From: Lentimicrobiaceae bacterium
GTDB taxonomy: Bacteria > Bacteroidota > Bacteroidia > Bacteroidales > JAGONC01
DNA length: 64,000 nucleotides
Assembly (NCBI GenBank): GCA_017993235.1
Contig: JAGONC010000011.1
Span: 18,966 to 82,965 of the forward strand
Direction of reading: 5' to 3'
The notes below the pieces were generated by a model. It was not told where the DNA came from. It did no database searches and saw only the letters and a list, made by a program, of their open reading frames with translations. The position numbers and the translations under genes were made by a program. Within the stretch, counting starts at the first letter, position 1. Every line of letters starts with the position of its first letter. Shown piece after piece: positions 41,745 through 51,569 of this stretch.

Positions 41745-43244
41745 TTACAGATTTTCGTTCGGATCATGCGCCTGTATGTACGCCAGGATCTCTTTGGTGG
41801 AATCCTGGTAAATGACCAGCTTGCCGTAATCAAACTCCACATTATTGAGGTATTGCAGTACCAGGGCGTCGCCAATCATGGAATCCGGGAGGATGCCGGC
41901 AAAGAAAAATCCCATCTTTTCGAATTCAGCTGTCAAATGATAGGTAAGCGGATCGGTAAGTTTCAGGAAAAGAATGATCGATGAGACTTGCTGGACACAG
42001 AAACTTCGCAGATTTTTTCTGATCACACGGATAATATTATCACCGTAATTTGTCACAAAGATCTCCCCGCAACTCTCCAGTTCATTCAGAAAAGTATAGA
42101 TTGCAGAATCAGCGCCCTTAAAAACAGGCTCCTTTAATTCCGGTTCATGAAACTGATGGATTGCTCCCAGCGAATCGTACAATCGCATGACCATATCCCT
42201 ATGGTGCAAAGGAGGAAACAGGATCAGCTCAGACGGCTGTTTCAGGTACCTGAAACTTAAAACAACGCTGATCCGTTGTGAAGTGTCGTCCGAAATCCCT
42301 TTGAATTTCCATGAAGCCGGGCTGGTGGCAAGCAAAATACCACAATCCTTCAGGTTATACTTCATGAGGGACTTCTGGGTAAAAGGATGATTCGCTACCG
42401 CATAGGCATAAATGCCGGTCAATTTACGCTTTTTGGGTACCTGGAGCAGGAACTCGGTCATCCGGTTCAGTGCTCCCTGTCCCCGGTACTCCACATTGAC
42501 AAATGCAAAGGTCAGTTCGGCAATGGTGTCTTCAGGATTTTGAAAAACCAGTGCCGTATGGCCCATAAATTCATTATCCTTTGTGACGGCTACCACGGAT
42601 ATCATCTCCAGGCTGCTGTTCATCTCTACCAGGCGCTCAGGGTAATAAATGTGATCATCAAAGAACGAATAACCGTGTGATTTGTAGGCGCACCTGGAAA
42701 CTTCAATCGCCTCCTCAGGCAGCATCCGTCTGATTTCATATTCTATTTTTCCGACTGGTGCCGCGGTATCTTCCAGTAATTCAGCCTCATCAGGTGGAAG
42801 GGTATCCTCGAGGACATTTTGAGGCAAATATTTTATCATGTGGATTTCCTTCCCAAGATGCCCGAGGTTCTTGAATGAGAGATCATCCACCACTTTGCTC
42901 AGCATATAGATCCATAGCCCTTCGGTTTCCATATCCTCGATATTCTTCGTAATGTTGAAGCGGGCGATTTGATGCGGATCAAAAGGAATTCCCATATCCT
43001 TGACAATGATCCTGATGCCATTGTCAAGCTTCTGGCAAATGACTTCAATGGTACTGCTTTCCTCCTTATCGTACCCGTGTTTCATGACAAAGGTGACGGA
43101 CTCTTCCACAGCTATATCGATCTGATTCAGCGAATTGCCTCTGAATCCGATCTTTTTTGCCATTTCCCTGACATACAGTTGTGCCAGGTCGAAATAGGCG
43201 AGTTCATTGGGTACCATGAGTGTAACTGAATCCGATGTTTTCAT
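41745..43244 (-). CDS. Fusion of an anti-sigma-kinase-like ATPase domain with a GNAT acetyltransferase domain
   Basis: A ~499-residue protein. Residues ~1-140 resemble the HATPase of RsbW-type anti-sigma kinases: 'QIDIAVEESVTFVMKHGYDK' and 'VKDMGIPFDPHQIA', then 'EGLWIYMLSKVVDDLSF'. The Asn of the N box (normally EA.TN) is a Phe here and the second glycine box is weak, so ATP use may be lost. Residues ~165-320 are a GNAT domain: 'VTKDNEFMGHTALVFQN' and the acetyl-CoA loop 'VEYRGQGALNRMTEFLL'. The last ~170 residues form a third domain of unknown type. The ATG at 43244 gives the conserved start; the frame extends to 43289. Confidence 0.75.
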   Translation of the reverse strand: MKTSDSVTLMVPNELAYFDLAQLYVREMAKKIGFRGNSLNQIDIAVEESVTFVMKHGYDKEESSTIEVICQKLDNGIRIIVKDMGIPFDPHQIARFNITKNIEDMETEGLWIYMLSKVVDDLSFKNLGHLGKEIHMIKYLPQNVLEDTLPPDEAELLEDTAAPVGKIEYEIRRMLPEEAIEVSRCAYKSHGYSFFDDHIYYPERLVEMNSSLEMISVVAVTKDNEFMGHTALVFQNPEDTIAELTFAFVNVEYRGQGALNRMTEFLLQVPKKRKLTGIYAYAVANHPFTQKSLMKYNLKDCGILLATSPASWKFKGISDDTSQRISVVLSFRYLKQPSELILFPPLHHRDMVMRLYDSLGAIHQFHEPELKEPVFKGADSAIYTFLNELESCGEIFVTNYGDNIIRVIRKNLRSFCVQQVSSIILFLKLTDPLTYHLTAEFEKMGFFFAGILPDSMIGDALVLQYLNNVEFDYGKLVIYQDSTKEILAYIQAHDPNENL

Positions 43245-43354
43245 CTGCAGGAATTTTTTTAAATGACCCGAAAGATAAACAATTTCCATTTAATATACGC
43301 ATTCGATCGATTATAATGTTTAGGTTCACTCAATATTAATAGTACTTTAATTCG

Positions 43355-43362
43355 TACCTTTG
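43355..43362 (+). promoter_or_regulatory. Putative -7 box TACCTTTG
   Basis: Exact TAnnTTTG match, 23 bases before the ATG of the large secreted protein at 43385. No clear -33 element. Confidence 0.5.
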
Positions 43363-43384
43363 CAATGAATTTTAATCATCACTG

Positions 43385-46300
43385 ATGAAACGATTTATAC
43401 TGTTTCTTTTTCTTACTGCTGCATTTGTTCCTTATCAGGAAAGCATCGCACAACAGCCTGATACAGCGAGTTTTCCCTACTGGATCGAAATGATGCAGGA
43501 TCCCGCGGTGAATTTTTACGATGTGCAGAGAGCGTTCAATACGTACTGGGCTGACCGTAAAATTACCCGGGGCAGCGGGTGGAAACCTTTTAAAAGATGG
43601 GAATATATGGTACAAAACAGGATTCTTCCTGATGGTACCCGTCCGGATCAGGATCAGGTCTGGAAAGAATATTATGCCTATGTTCAAAAACACCCTGACC
43701 GCCAGAGTCTGGGTCAATGGGTTAACCTGGGACCGTTTACTGTGCCCCTGGCCCGTGGCTATCAGGGTCTGGGCAGGATCAATGCCATCGCTTTTGATCC
43801 CGTTGATCCCGAGGTCATTTATATCGGTGCACCTTCCGGAGGATTATGGAGATCGCTGGATAACGGAGAAACCTGGGTATGCCTGACCGACGAATTGCCA
43901 ACCCTTGGGGTATCGTCCATTGTCATTGATTTCAACGATCCGGATATCATCTATATCGGTACGGGCGACCGTGATGCCGGTGATGCTGCCGGACTTGGTG
44001 TTATGAAATCCACTGACGGCGGGATTACCTGGACCAGTGCCAGTAACGGGATGGATAACAAGACCGTTGGCAAACTGATCATGTATCCCGGTGATCCCGG
44101 TACGATCCTGGCAGCAACAGGCGGTGGTGTCTATAAAACCATGAATGGTGGCGAGAGCTGGTACCGCACCCATGCGGGTGACCACAAAGATATTGTCTTC
44201 AGGGTTGACGATCCGAATGTGGTTTTCGCAACAGCCAACGGGAGATTATATGTTTCCTTTGACCTGGGTGAGTCCTGGTCGCAGGTCACCAACGGCATCA
44301 CCCCCGGTAACCGGGGTGCCATCGGTGTCACACCGGCTGATCCCAATGTAGTCTATTTCTTCACCACAACTTCTTCTTCCTACAAAGGCATTTTCCGGTC
44401 CACAGACGGCGGAAATTCCTTCACGCTCATGTCGACAACTCCCAATATCATGAGCTGGGGGTGCAACGACAGCGCGGAGGGAGGACAGGCATGGTACGAT
44501 CTGGATATCGCTGTGGATGAGCAGGATCCCAACTCGGTGTACGCCGGAGGGGTCAACTGCTTTAAATCAACCGATGGGGGCGCCACCTGGTTCATCGTAT
44601 CCCACTGGTGGGGCGACTGCGGGGTACCGGCTGTACATGCCGACCTGCACGTCCTGGAATACAATCCCCACGACGGAAGGCTTTTCGCTGGCAATGACGG
44701 TGGCATCTATTATACTGCAGATGATGGAGAATCCTGGATAGAGATCTCCAACGGACTGGCCATCAGCCAGACCTACCGGCTGGGCCAGAGTGCAACCAGC
44801 AGGAATTTGGTCATTAACGGATACCAGGATAACGGAACTTCAACCTATACAGGCCAGGCGTGGCTGAATGTCTACGGAGGCGACGGAATGGAATGTGCCT
44901 TTGATTACCAGGATTCCAGATATAGCTATGCAACACTGTATTACGGAAGTATTTTCCGTCTCTTCAATAACGGCAACGCTAACCAGATCGCCGGTGAGGG
45001 AGTGAACGGCATCACGGAAGGAGGAGCCTGGGTGACTCCCTTTATCCTGAGTGAAAGCGATCCGGCTGCCATGTTCGTGGGTTATACAAACGTCTGGTAT
45101 TGCGACAATGTCAAAGCAGGCACAATCCAGTGGAAAAAGATTTCTGAAGGACAATCCGCCCAGGTCAATGTACTGGAACAATCCCCCGCGGATCCGGGTA
45201 TCCTGTATGTGGCCCGCGGTAACACGCTTGTGAGCACCAACGACGCTTTCGGAGATCCTGTCGAATGGATCAGCCTGAACAACTTCCTCCCCAATTCCAG
45301 TTCAATCAGTGATATTGAGGCACATCCCCTTGATCCTGACGTGGTTTACATGACCCAGGGGAATCATGCCTACCAATCATCCGATAAGGGCCTCAGCTGG
45401 ATCGACATCACGGGATCCCTGCCGAATATCTACTTCAGCGGGATCACGTATTATAAAAACAGTCAGGATGGACTGTACCTGGGAACCGATGCGGGTATCT
45501 ATTACAGGGATCAGTCGATGGATGACTGGATCCAGTATTCGGGCGGTTTCCCTGTGGCCGGAAGGGTCACCGAGATCGATATCTTTTACGATCCGGTCAG
45601 TCCGGAGGGGGATATGCTCAAAGCCGCCACTTATGGCAGGGGATTGTGGGAATCCCCTCCCTATCACGGCGTACCCTCTGCTGATTTCACAGCCGACCAG
45701 ACCATGATCCCTGCAGGCTGTGAGGTTAATTTCACGGATAAATCCATTGGCGTCCCGACCTCCTGGCAATGGACGTTCGAAGGCGCCAGCAATCCTGTCT
45801 CTACAGAAAAGAATCCTTCCGGGATCATTTACGAAAACGAAGGAGTGTACCCGGTAAAACTGATGATCAGCAATTCCATGGGTTCTGACTCATTGATCAA
45901 AACCGATTACATCACCGTCAGTGAAGCCATTACGCCCCAGGCAGATTTCACTGCACCGGTGAGAAGTTTCTGCAGTGGGAATGCCGTTGCCACATTCAAC
46001 GATCTTTCTCTCTACTGCCCGGTGGCATGGGAATGGAGTTTTGAGCCTGCATCAGTAGCCTTCCAGGAGGGAACATCAAGCAGCTCCAGGAATCCTGTCG
46101 TTTCCTTTGAGGAAACAGGAAGTTATTCCGTCACCCTAACGGCTACCAATCTGAATGGATCCAACACAGTGACAAAAGATAACTATATCCTGGTGGGTGG
46201 TGACTTGCTTCCCTTTACCGAGGACTTTGAAACCGGAACCTTCTCATCACGCTCCTGGGAAATAGAAAATCCTGACGGATACAAGACCTGGGAGATCAGC

Positions 46301-47032
46301 ACGGTTGCAGGAACATCACCCGGTGATCAGGCAGCCCGGGTCAACATCTATCAGTACAATGTCATTCCCGGTCAGCGCGACAGGCTGGTAAGCCCGCCGC
46401 TGAACCTGACCGGATATGTCAATGCATACCTGGTCTTCCAGCACGCCTATGCGCAGGAATATGCCATGATATCCGACTCCCTGATCATCTATCTTTCATC
46501 GGATTGCGGCACATCGTGGACCCGACTGCTTGCATTGGGGGAAAGCGGGATCGGGAATTTTGCCACCCATCCGCTCACCTCCCAGGAGTTCATACCGCAG
46601 GGCGCTGAGGACTGGTGCGGGGGTGGTTATGGAACCGGTTGCAATACGATCGACCTCTCGGCATGGGTGGGCCTGCAGGACATCCGGATCATGTTCGAAT
46701 CGTACAATTTCCTGGGCAATAATCTTTATATCGACAACATCACACTATTTACAACAGTCGGCATCGATAAGCCCCGTGCTAAAGAAATCTCAGTATACCT
46801 ATACCCCAATCCGGCCAACGGGCAGTTCAACCTGATCGTCACTCATGCGCCCTCAGAGGTGGAACTGAAAATCATGAACCTGGCAGGTCAGATCATTCTT
46901 CAGCAAACGTACACAAACACCGGGGAAAATCTGACCCGACAGATCCACCTGGAACACTGCCCACAGGGTATATATCTGGTCGAGATCAAAGGAAATGAAT
47001 TCCTTCAGAACCTGAAACTTGTACTGAATTAA
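43385..47032 (+). CDS. Large secreted beta-propeller/PKD protein with T9SS sorting domain
   Basis: A 1215-residue protein with a signal peptide (MKRFILFLFLTAAFVPYQES). Residues ~130-760 carry many BNR/sortilin-type propeller blades: 'SLDNGETWVCLTDELP', 'STDGGITWTSASNGM', 'MNGGESWYRTHAG', 'STDGGATWFIVSHWWGD', 'SSDKGLSWIDITGSLP'. Two PKD domains follow (~765-940; 'WQWTFEGASNPVSTEKNPSG', 'WEWSFEPASVAF'), then a MAM/choice-of-anchor-like module (~945-1125; 'DRLVSPPLNLTGYVNAYLVF') and a type-A sorting domain 'SVYLYPNPANGQFNLIV'. Exported to the cell surface or medium by type IX secretion. No catalytic acid of sialidases is evident; a binding or glycan-related role is possible. Confidence 0.88.
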   Translation: MKRFILFLFLTAAFVPYQESIAQQPDTASFPYWIEMMQDPAVNFYDVQRAFNTYWADRKITRGSGWKPFKRWEYMVQNRILPDGTRPDQDQVWKEYYAYVQKHPDRQSLGQWVNLGPFTVPLARGYQGLGRINAIAFDPVDPEVIYIGAPSGGLWRSLDNGETWVCLTDELPTLGVSSIVIDFNDPDIIYIGTGDRDAGDAAGLGVMKSTDGGITWTSASNGMDNKTVGKLIMYPGDPGTILAATGGGVYKTMNGGESWYRTHAGDHKDIVFRVDDPNVVFATANGRLYVSFDLGESWSQVTNGITPGNRGAIGVTPADPNVVYFFTTTSSSYKGIFRSTDGGNSFTLMSTTPNIMSWGCNDSAEGGQAWYDLDIAVDEQDPNSVYAGGVNCFKSTDGGATWFIVSHWWGDCGVPAVHADLHVLEYNPHDGRLFAGNDGGIYYTADDGESWIEISNGLAISQTYRLGQSATSRNLVINGYQDNGTSTYTGQAWLNVYGGDGMECAFDYQDSRYSYATLYYGSIFRLFNNGNANQIAGEGVNGITEGGAWVTPFILSESDPAAMFVGYTNVWYCDNVKAGTIQWKKISEGQSAQVNVLEQSPADPGILYVARGNTLVSTNDAFGDPVEWISLNNFLPNSSSISDIEAHPLDPDVVYMTQGNHAYQSSDKGLSWIDITGSLPNIYFSGITYYKNSQDGLYLGTDAGIYYRDQSMDDWIQYSGGFPVAGRVTEIDIFYDPVSPEGDMLKAATYGRGLWESPPYHGVPSADFTADQTMIPAGCEVNFTDKSIGVPTSWQWTFEGASNPVSTEKNPSGIIYENEGVYPVKLMISNSMGSDSLIKTDYITVSEAITPQADFTAPVRSFCSGNAVATFNDLSLYCPVAWEWSFEPASVAFQEGTSSSSRNPVVSFEETGSYSVTLTATNLNGSNTVTKDNYILVGGDLLPFTEDFETGTFSSRSWEIENPDGYKTWEISTVAGTSPGDQAARVNIYQYNVIPGQRDRLVSPPLNLTGYVNAYLVFQHAYAQEYAMISDSLIIYLSSDCGTSWTRLLALGESGIGNFATHPLTSQEFIPQGAEDWCGGGYGTGCNTIDLSAWVGLQDIRIMFESYNFLGNNLYIDNITLFTTVGIDKPRAKEISVYLYPNPANGQFNLIVTHAPSEVELKIMNLAGQIILQQTYTNTGENLTRQIHLEHCPQGIYLVEIKGNEFLQNLKLVLN

Positions 47033-47110
47033 CCATAAGGCATATCAGAATAAACACCAAGACAAAAATATTCATCATTTTATCATATTTCATTAATCAT
47101 TTTCCTCCTC

Positions 47111-50020
47111 ATGAAAAAAAGTATCCTTCTTTTGCTGACCGTGATGGTTTGTTTCTCCCCCATCGTCCACTCACAGGTATTGATGCAGACGACCGGAAAA
47201 GCCCATCGTTACGCCAAGGTACACTTCGACCAGATCAAAAAATACGATGCTGCTCACCCCAGTGATTCATCGGCAAAACTCAAAAAACCAAAACCCCTAT
47301 GGGTCCCTCCCACTTTTCCCATTGATCCTGATGAGGTCATTTACAGGGAACCTCCGCGGGATGACACCCCGTTGACACTCCCGCTGGAAGGATCGCCGGC
47401 GCCCACGTTGAATTTCCAGGGAATAGGCGACAACCAGACCGCCATCCCACCCGACACAAAAGGTGTTGCGGGGCTGAACCATATCATGGTGACCCTGAAT
47501 ACAGAGGTAAGAATACAGGACAAGCTGGGTAATAACCTCTCAACCGTCTCGCTCAGCAGTTTCTGGAGTGAATTTCCCGGATCCAGCGGCACGTTTGATC
47601 CCAATCTTATGTTCGATCCCTATGAAAACCGGTGGATCTTTGTCGTGGTTAAAAATTCAACTCCTTCAACCTCAGAAATATTCGTGGCAGTTTCAGCTTC
47701 GGAAAATCCGATGGATGAATGGTATTTGTACGCTTTCGATTCCGATCCGCTGGATTATACCTGGTGTGATTTCCCCAGTATCGGATTCAATAAAAACTGG
47801 GTGGTGGTTTCAGGGAATATGTTCACGGCAAGCAACGGTTATCAGAATGCAGCCCTCTGGGTCATTGAGAAGGATGACCTGTATGCAGGCATTTCCGAAC
47901 CCGCCTATGCACGGATCGTTCCATCGAACGGGTTCACCATTGCTCCTTCCATGACCTACGATCCCAACATGCCGAATATATACCTGATCACCAATTATGA
48001 CGGAAGCGTGGGTGGCAGCGGCTACCTCCGAAAATACAGGATCAAGCCGGGGATGTTCGGAGAGCCGATCCTGGAGAATCAGGGTACCATTTCAGCAGCG
48101 GATCCGTGGGGCGATAATTATCCTCAGAACAACGGAAATATTTCTCCTCAGCAGGGAACATCACAGCGCATCGACGGAGGGGACAGCCGGATCCATGAGG
48201 TTACTTACCGAAACGGCTATCTCTGGTTCACCCATACGATCTTTTTACCGGCCAGCAATCCTTCCCGATGCTCGGTGCAGTGGTGGCAGGTGGATACCCT
48301 CGGAACGATCATCCAGCGAGGCAGGGTGGATGATCCGTCAGGCACTATGTTTTATTCCTATCCTTCCATCAGCGCCAACGGGATCAATGAGGTACTGGTA
48401 AGCTATTCCAGTTTCTCCTCCAGCCAGTACGCCAGTGCCAATTACTCCCTGCGCACCCCGGATGATCCCCTGAATACACTGAGGGACACCTATCTGTATA
48501 AGAACGGCGAGGGGCCCTATTACAAAACTTACGGGGATGTCCGAAACAGGTGGGGGGATTACTCTGCCACAAGCGTGGATCCGATGAACCATCTGGATTT
48601 CTGGACGCTCCAGGAATATGCTTCAAGCCCTGCAAATACCTGGGGAACCTGGTGGGCCATGCTGGAAAGAGAAGCCGCTCCCGTCCCGCAATTCTCGGCC
48701 AATATTACCACGGTTCCGGTTTCCACCGGGGTTAATTTCACCGATGAAACCCTTTATGAACCCACTTCCTGGCTGTGGGAATTCGAAGGTGGCGAACCCT
48801 CAGTTTCTACGGAACAAAATCCCTCCAATATCATTTATTATCTTGCCGGATCTTACGATGTGAGTCTGACCGTCAGCAATTCTGTTGGCACAAACACCAT
48901 CACAAAACAGAACTACATCACCGCCAGCACAACGATCTTACCGGAAATTGACTTTTCTGTTGAAGACCCCATTGTATGTCTATGGGACACGATCACGATC
49001 ACCGACCTGACCATTTATAATCCTACATCCTGGAACTGGACCATCACACCCGGAGATTTCATGTTTACGAATGGCACATCCGCTTCCTCACAGAATCCTC
49101 AGGTAATTTTCACCAGCCCGGGCGTTTCCACAGTCAAGCTGATGGCAACCAATCCCAATGGCAGTTCGACGCTTACCAAAGAAAACTTTATTTCCGCCGG
49201 CGGTACGCCACTCAGTTTTGAAGAGACCTTTGAGGATGGTTTTACAACCAAAGGCTGGAGCATACTGAATCCCGATGATGAGATCACCTGGGATATAGCC
49301 ACCGTGGCAGGGACAACCCCTGGCAACAAGGCAGCCTATGTGGATATCCGGTCTTACACGGACCTCAGGGAACGCGACCAGCTCATATCACCACCATTGG
49401 ACTTTTCCGCGTATTCCTACGTTACCATGACATTCAAACATGCTTATACCCAGTATTATACAAGCATTACTGACTCACTGATCATCTACATCTCCGATGA
49501 CTGCCAGGAAACCTGGACACGTATCCTTGCACTGGGAGAAGACGGCTCAGAGAATTTCATCACCCATCCGCCCATGAATACGAAATTTGTGCCGCAGAGT
49601 GCCGAAGACTGGTGCGGTGCCTCCACCGGTCCGGCCTGCAATATGGTAGATCTCACACCCTGGGCCGGTAAGACCGATATCCGGATCATGTTTGAATGCT
49701 ACAGCTTCTTCGGCAATAACCTGTATCTCGACAATATCGTTATTTATAACTCGGTGGGTATCTCTCCACAGGAAGACAAATCGATACTGACGATCTATCC
49801 GAATCCTACCGGCGGCCTGTTGAACGTGAAATTCGAAGAGACCGGAGATAACGCTTATTTACGAATATTGAATTTACAGGGACAAAGGATCAGGGAGATC
49901 CATATACTGCCCGGAACATTGTCGCTGCCGTTGGATCTGTCAGACTGCCCCAGGGGATTGTACCTGCTGGAGTTTGGCAATGACAAAACGGTCATCACCC
50001 GGAAGCTTATGCTTGAATAG
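47111..50020 (+). CDS. Large secreted PKD protein with T9SS sorting domain, paralogous C-terminal half
   Basis: A 969-residue protein with a signal peptide (MKKSILLLLTVMVCFSPIVH). Residues ~100-530 form a beta-rich domain with 'FQGIGDNQTAIPPDTKGVAG', 'DPNLMFDPYENRWIFVVVKN' and 'YTWCDFPSIGFNKNWVVVSG', likely a propeller. Two PKD domains (~540-700) are followed by the same module as in the preceding gene: 'RDQLISPPLDFSAYSYVTMT', 'DSLIIYISDDCQETWTRILA', 'AEDWCGASTGPACN', and the sorting domain 'SILTIYPNPTGGLLNVKFEE'. The two genes lie 78 bases apart and probably arose by duplication of their C-terminal halves; their N-terminal domains differ. Confidence 0.87.
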   Translation: MKKSILLLLTVMVCFSPIVHSQVLMQTTGKAHRYAKVHFDQIKKYDAAHPSDSSAKLKKPKPLWVPPTFPIDPDEVIYREPPRDDTPLTLPLEGSPAPTLNFQGIGDNQTAIPPDTKGVAGLNHIMVTLNTEVRIQDKLGNNLSTVSLSSFWSEFPGSSGTFDPNLMFDPYENRWIFVVVKNSTPSTSEIFVAVSASENPMDEWYLYAFDSDPLDYTWCDFPSIGFNKNWVVVSGNMFTASNGYQNAALWVIEKDDLYAGISEPAYARIVPSNGFTIAPSMTYDPNMPNIYLITNYDGSVGGSGYLRKYRIKPGMFGEPILENQGTISAADPWGDNYPQNNGNISPQQGTSQRIDGGDSRIHEVTYRNGYLWFTHTIFLPASNPSRCSVQWWQVDTLGTIIQRGRVDDPSGTMFYSYPSISANGINEVLVSYSSFSSSQYASANYSLRTPDDPLNTLRDTYLYKNGEGPYYKTYGDVRNRWGDYSATSVDPMNHLDFWTLQEYASSPANTWGTWWAMLEREAAPVPQFSANITTVPVSTGVNFTDETLYEPTSWLWEFEGGEPSVSTEQNPSNIIYYLAGSYDVSLTVSNSVGTNTITKQNYITASTTILPEIDFSVEDPIVCLWDTITITDLTIYNPTSWNWTITPGDFMFTNGTSASSQNPQVIFTSPGVSTVKLMATNPNGSSTLTKENFISAGGTPLSFEETFEDGFTTKGWSILNPDDEITWDIATVAGTTPGNKAAYVDIRSYTDLRERDQLISPPLDFSAYSYVTMTFKHAYTQYYTSITDSLIIYISDDCQETWTRILALGEDGSENFITHPPMNTKFVPQSAEDWCGASTGPACNMVDLTPWAGKTDIRIMFECYSFFGNNLYLDNIVIYNSVGISPQEDKSILTIYPNPTGGLLNVKFEETGDNAYLRILNLQGQRIREIHILPGTLSLPLDLSDCPRGLYLLEFGNDKTVITRKLMLE

Positions 50021-50040
50021 CTATTCGTTCCTATCGCAGT

Positions 50041-50742
50041 ATGCATCTGTTCTACACCCCGGATATCGGGACAGGAGATTCCTATACGCTGAATGAGGAA
50101 GAATCCAGGCACTGTACACGGGTTCTTCGCCTGAAGAAAGGGGATATCGTGTACATGACTGATGGAAAGGGTACCTTGTTCGAAACCGTTGTTGACCTGG
50201 ATTCCCTGAAAAAAACAACCGTCCGCATCATCAGCATCCATTCAGACTGGGGAGCACGTTCTTACCGGTTACATATCGCCATTGCGCCCACAAAATCCCT
50301 CAACCGGTTTGAATGGTTCCTGGAGAAAGCAACAGAGATTGGGATCGATCAGATCACACCACTCATCTGTGAACATGCTGAAAGGAAAACACTGCCAAAG
50401 GAACGCATGAACAGGATCCTCATTGCGGCGATCAAGCAATCCCTGAAAACCACTTTACCCGTGCTTGATAATCCTGAACAGTTTCAGTCATTTATCCGGA
50501 AATCCTGCGCTGACAAAAATATTATGGCTCATTACGATCCCACGAATGTGCACATGAAGGACAATTATTCACCGGGTGAAGACGTTCTGATCATGATCGG
50601 ACCTGAAGGTGATTTCAGCCCGCAGGAAATCCGGCAGGCCCGTGATGCCGGGTTCATCATGGCCAACCTGGGATCAGCCCGGTTGAGGACCGAAACCGCC
50701 GGTGTGGTGGCCTGCAGTATGATCAATGTCATGAATGATTGA
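50041..50742 (+). CDS. rsmE: 16S rRNA (uracil-1498-N3)-methyltransferase
   Basis: A 233-residue SPOUT methyltransferase acting on U1498 of 16S rRNA with S-adenosylmethionine. A PUA-like N-terminus ('HLFYTPDIGTGDSYTLNEEE', 'HCTRVLRLKKGDIVYMTDGK') is followed by the trefoil-knot core: 'PTKSLNRFEWFLEKATEIGI', 'MIGPEGDFSPQEI' and 'LGSARLRTETAGVVACSMI', the SAM-binding knot. Length is normal. It starts 20 bases after the secreted-protein gene and is followed by the DUF4159 gene, with which it may be cotranscribed. Confidence 0.96.
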   Translation: MHLFYTPDIGTGDSYTLNEEESRHCTRVLRLKKGDIVYMTDGKGTLFETVVDLDSLKKTTVRIISIHSDWGARSYRLHIAIAPTKSLNRFEWFLEKATEIGIDQITPLICEHAERKTLPKERMNRILIAAIKQSLKTTLPVLDNPEQFQSFIRKSCADKNIMAHYDPTNVHMKDNYSPGEDVLIMIGPEGDFSPQEIRQARDAGFIMANLGSARLRTETAGVVACSMINVMND

Positions 50743-50765
50743 TATTTACCTTAATTGATGATCTT

Positions 50766-51422
50766 TTGAAAAGAATAATCATCCTGTTCATTATCACGAT
50801 CTGCAGCCTGGGTATGGCATTTTCGCAACCAGGGCTTCAAATTGCACTCTTGAAATACAGCGGTGGAGGCGACTGGTATGCCAATCCGACATCACTACCC
50901 AACCTCGTCAAATTTTGCAATGCCAATCTCGGCACAAACCTGGATCCGGACAATGCCACTGTTTCACCCGGTGATCCGGAGATCTTTAATTATCCTTTCA
51001 TTCACATGACAGGGCATGGCAATGTGATCTTTTCGGATGATGAAGTGCGGAATCTGAGGAAATATCTTCTGGCAGGAGGTTTTCTACATATTGATGATAA
51101 CTACGGTCTGGATGCCTATATCCGGCCCCAGATAAAAAAAGTCTTTCCGGAGCTGGATTTCATCGAACTACCTTTCGATCATCCGGTTTATCATCAGAAA
51201 TATGAATTCCCGACGGGACTTCCCAAGATCCATGAACACGACGGGAAGGCACCGCAGGGCTTCGGAATTATCCATGAAGGCCGGCTCGTGGTTTTCTATA
51301 CCTATGAATGTGACCTGGGAGATGGGTGGGAAGATCCACAGGTGCACAAGGATTCAGAAGAAACACGCCTGAAGGCGTTAAAGATGGGAGCCAATCTTAT
51401 TGAGTACGTATTTCGGCAATAA
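50766..51422 (+). CDS. DUF4159 domain protein, exported
   Basis: A ~218-residue protein. The TTG at 50766 is chosen as start because it gives a signal peptide 'KRIIILFIITICSLGMAFSQ'; no in-frame ATG precedes it, and the frame extends to another TTG at 50739. After the signal comes the DUF4159 fold: 'LLKYSGGGDWYANPTSLPNL', 'PFIHMTGHGNVIFSDDEVRN', 'LRKYLLAGGFLHIDDNYGLD' and 'ETRLKALKMGANLIEYVF'. Family members are often near MoxR/DUF58 genes; a DUF58 gene lies ~3 kb away on the other strand. Function unknown, possibly envelope maintenance. Confidence 0.85.
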   Translation: MKRIIILFIITICSLGMAFSQPGLQIALLKYSGGGDWYANPTSLPNLVKFCNANLGTNLDPDNATVSPGDPEIFNYPFIHMTGHGNVIFSDDEVRNLRKYLLAGGFLHIDDNYGLDAYIRPQIKKVFPELDFIELPFDHPVYHQKYEFPTGLPKIHEHDGKAPQGFGIIHEGRLVVFYTYECDLGDGWEDPQVHKDSEETRLKALKMGANLIEYVFRQ

Positions 51423-51427
51423 AAAGT

Positions 51428-51486
51428 AAAATCCAAATCCCAGGGACCAAATTCCAAACAAATCGCAAAATCCAAATTTCAAAACC
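51428..51486. repeat. Degenerate heptanucleotide array (AAATCCC type)
   Basis: Units such as AAAATCC, AAATCCC, AGGGACC, AAATTCC, AAAATCC, AAATTTC repeat at seven-base spacing after the DUF4159 stop, with one slip of four bases. Confidence 0.6.
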
Positions 51487-51545
51487 ACCCTCGCACCAAG
51501 TATTCATCCCGCACTTCAGGTTGTGTACTGCAATTTAAATCCTCT

Positions 51546-51566
51546 AGCTTGTAGCTTGCAGCTTGT
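51546..51566. repeat. Heptanucleotide array (AGCTTGT/AGCTTGC), three units
   Basis: AGCTTGT, AGCTTGC, AGCTTGT in tandem, ending four bases from the valS stop codon. Confidence 0.75.
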
Positions 51567-51569
51567 AGC

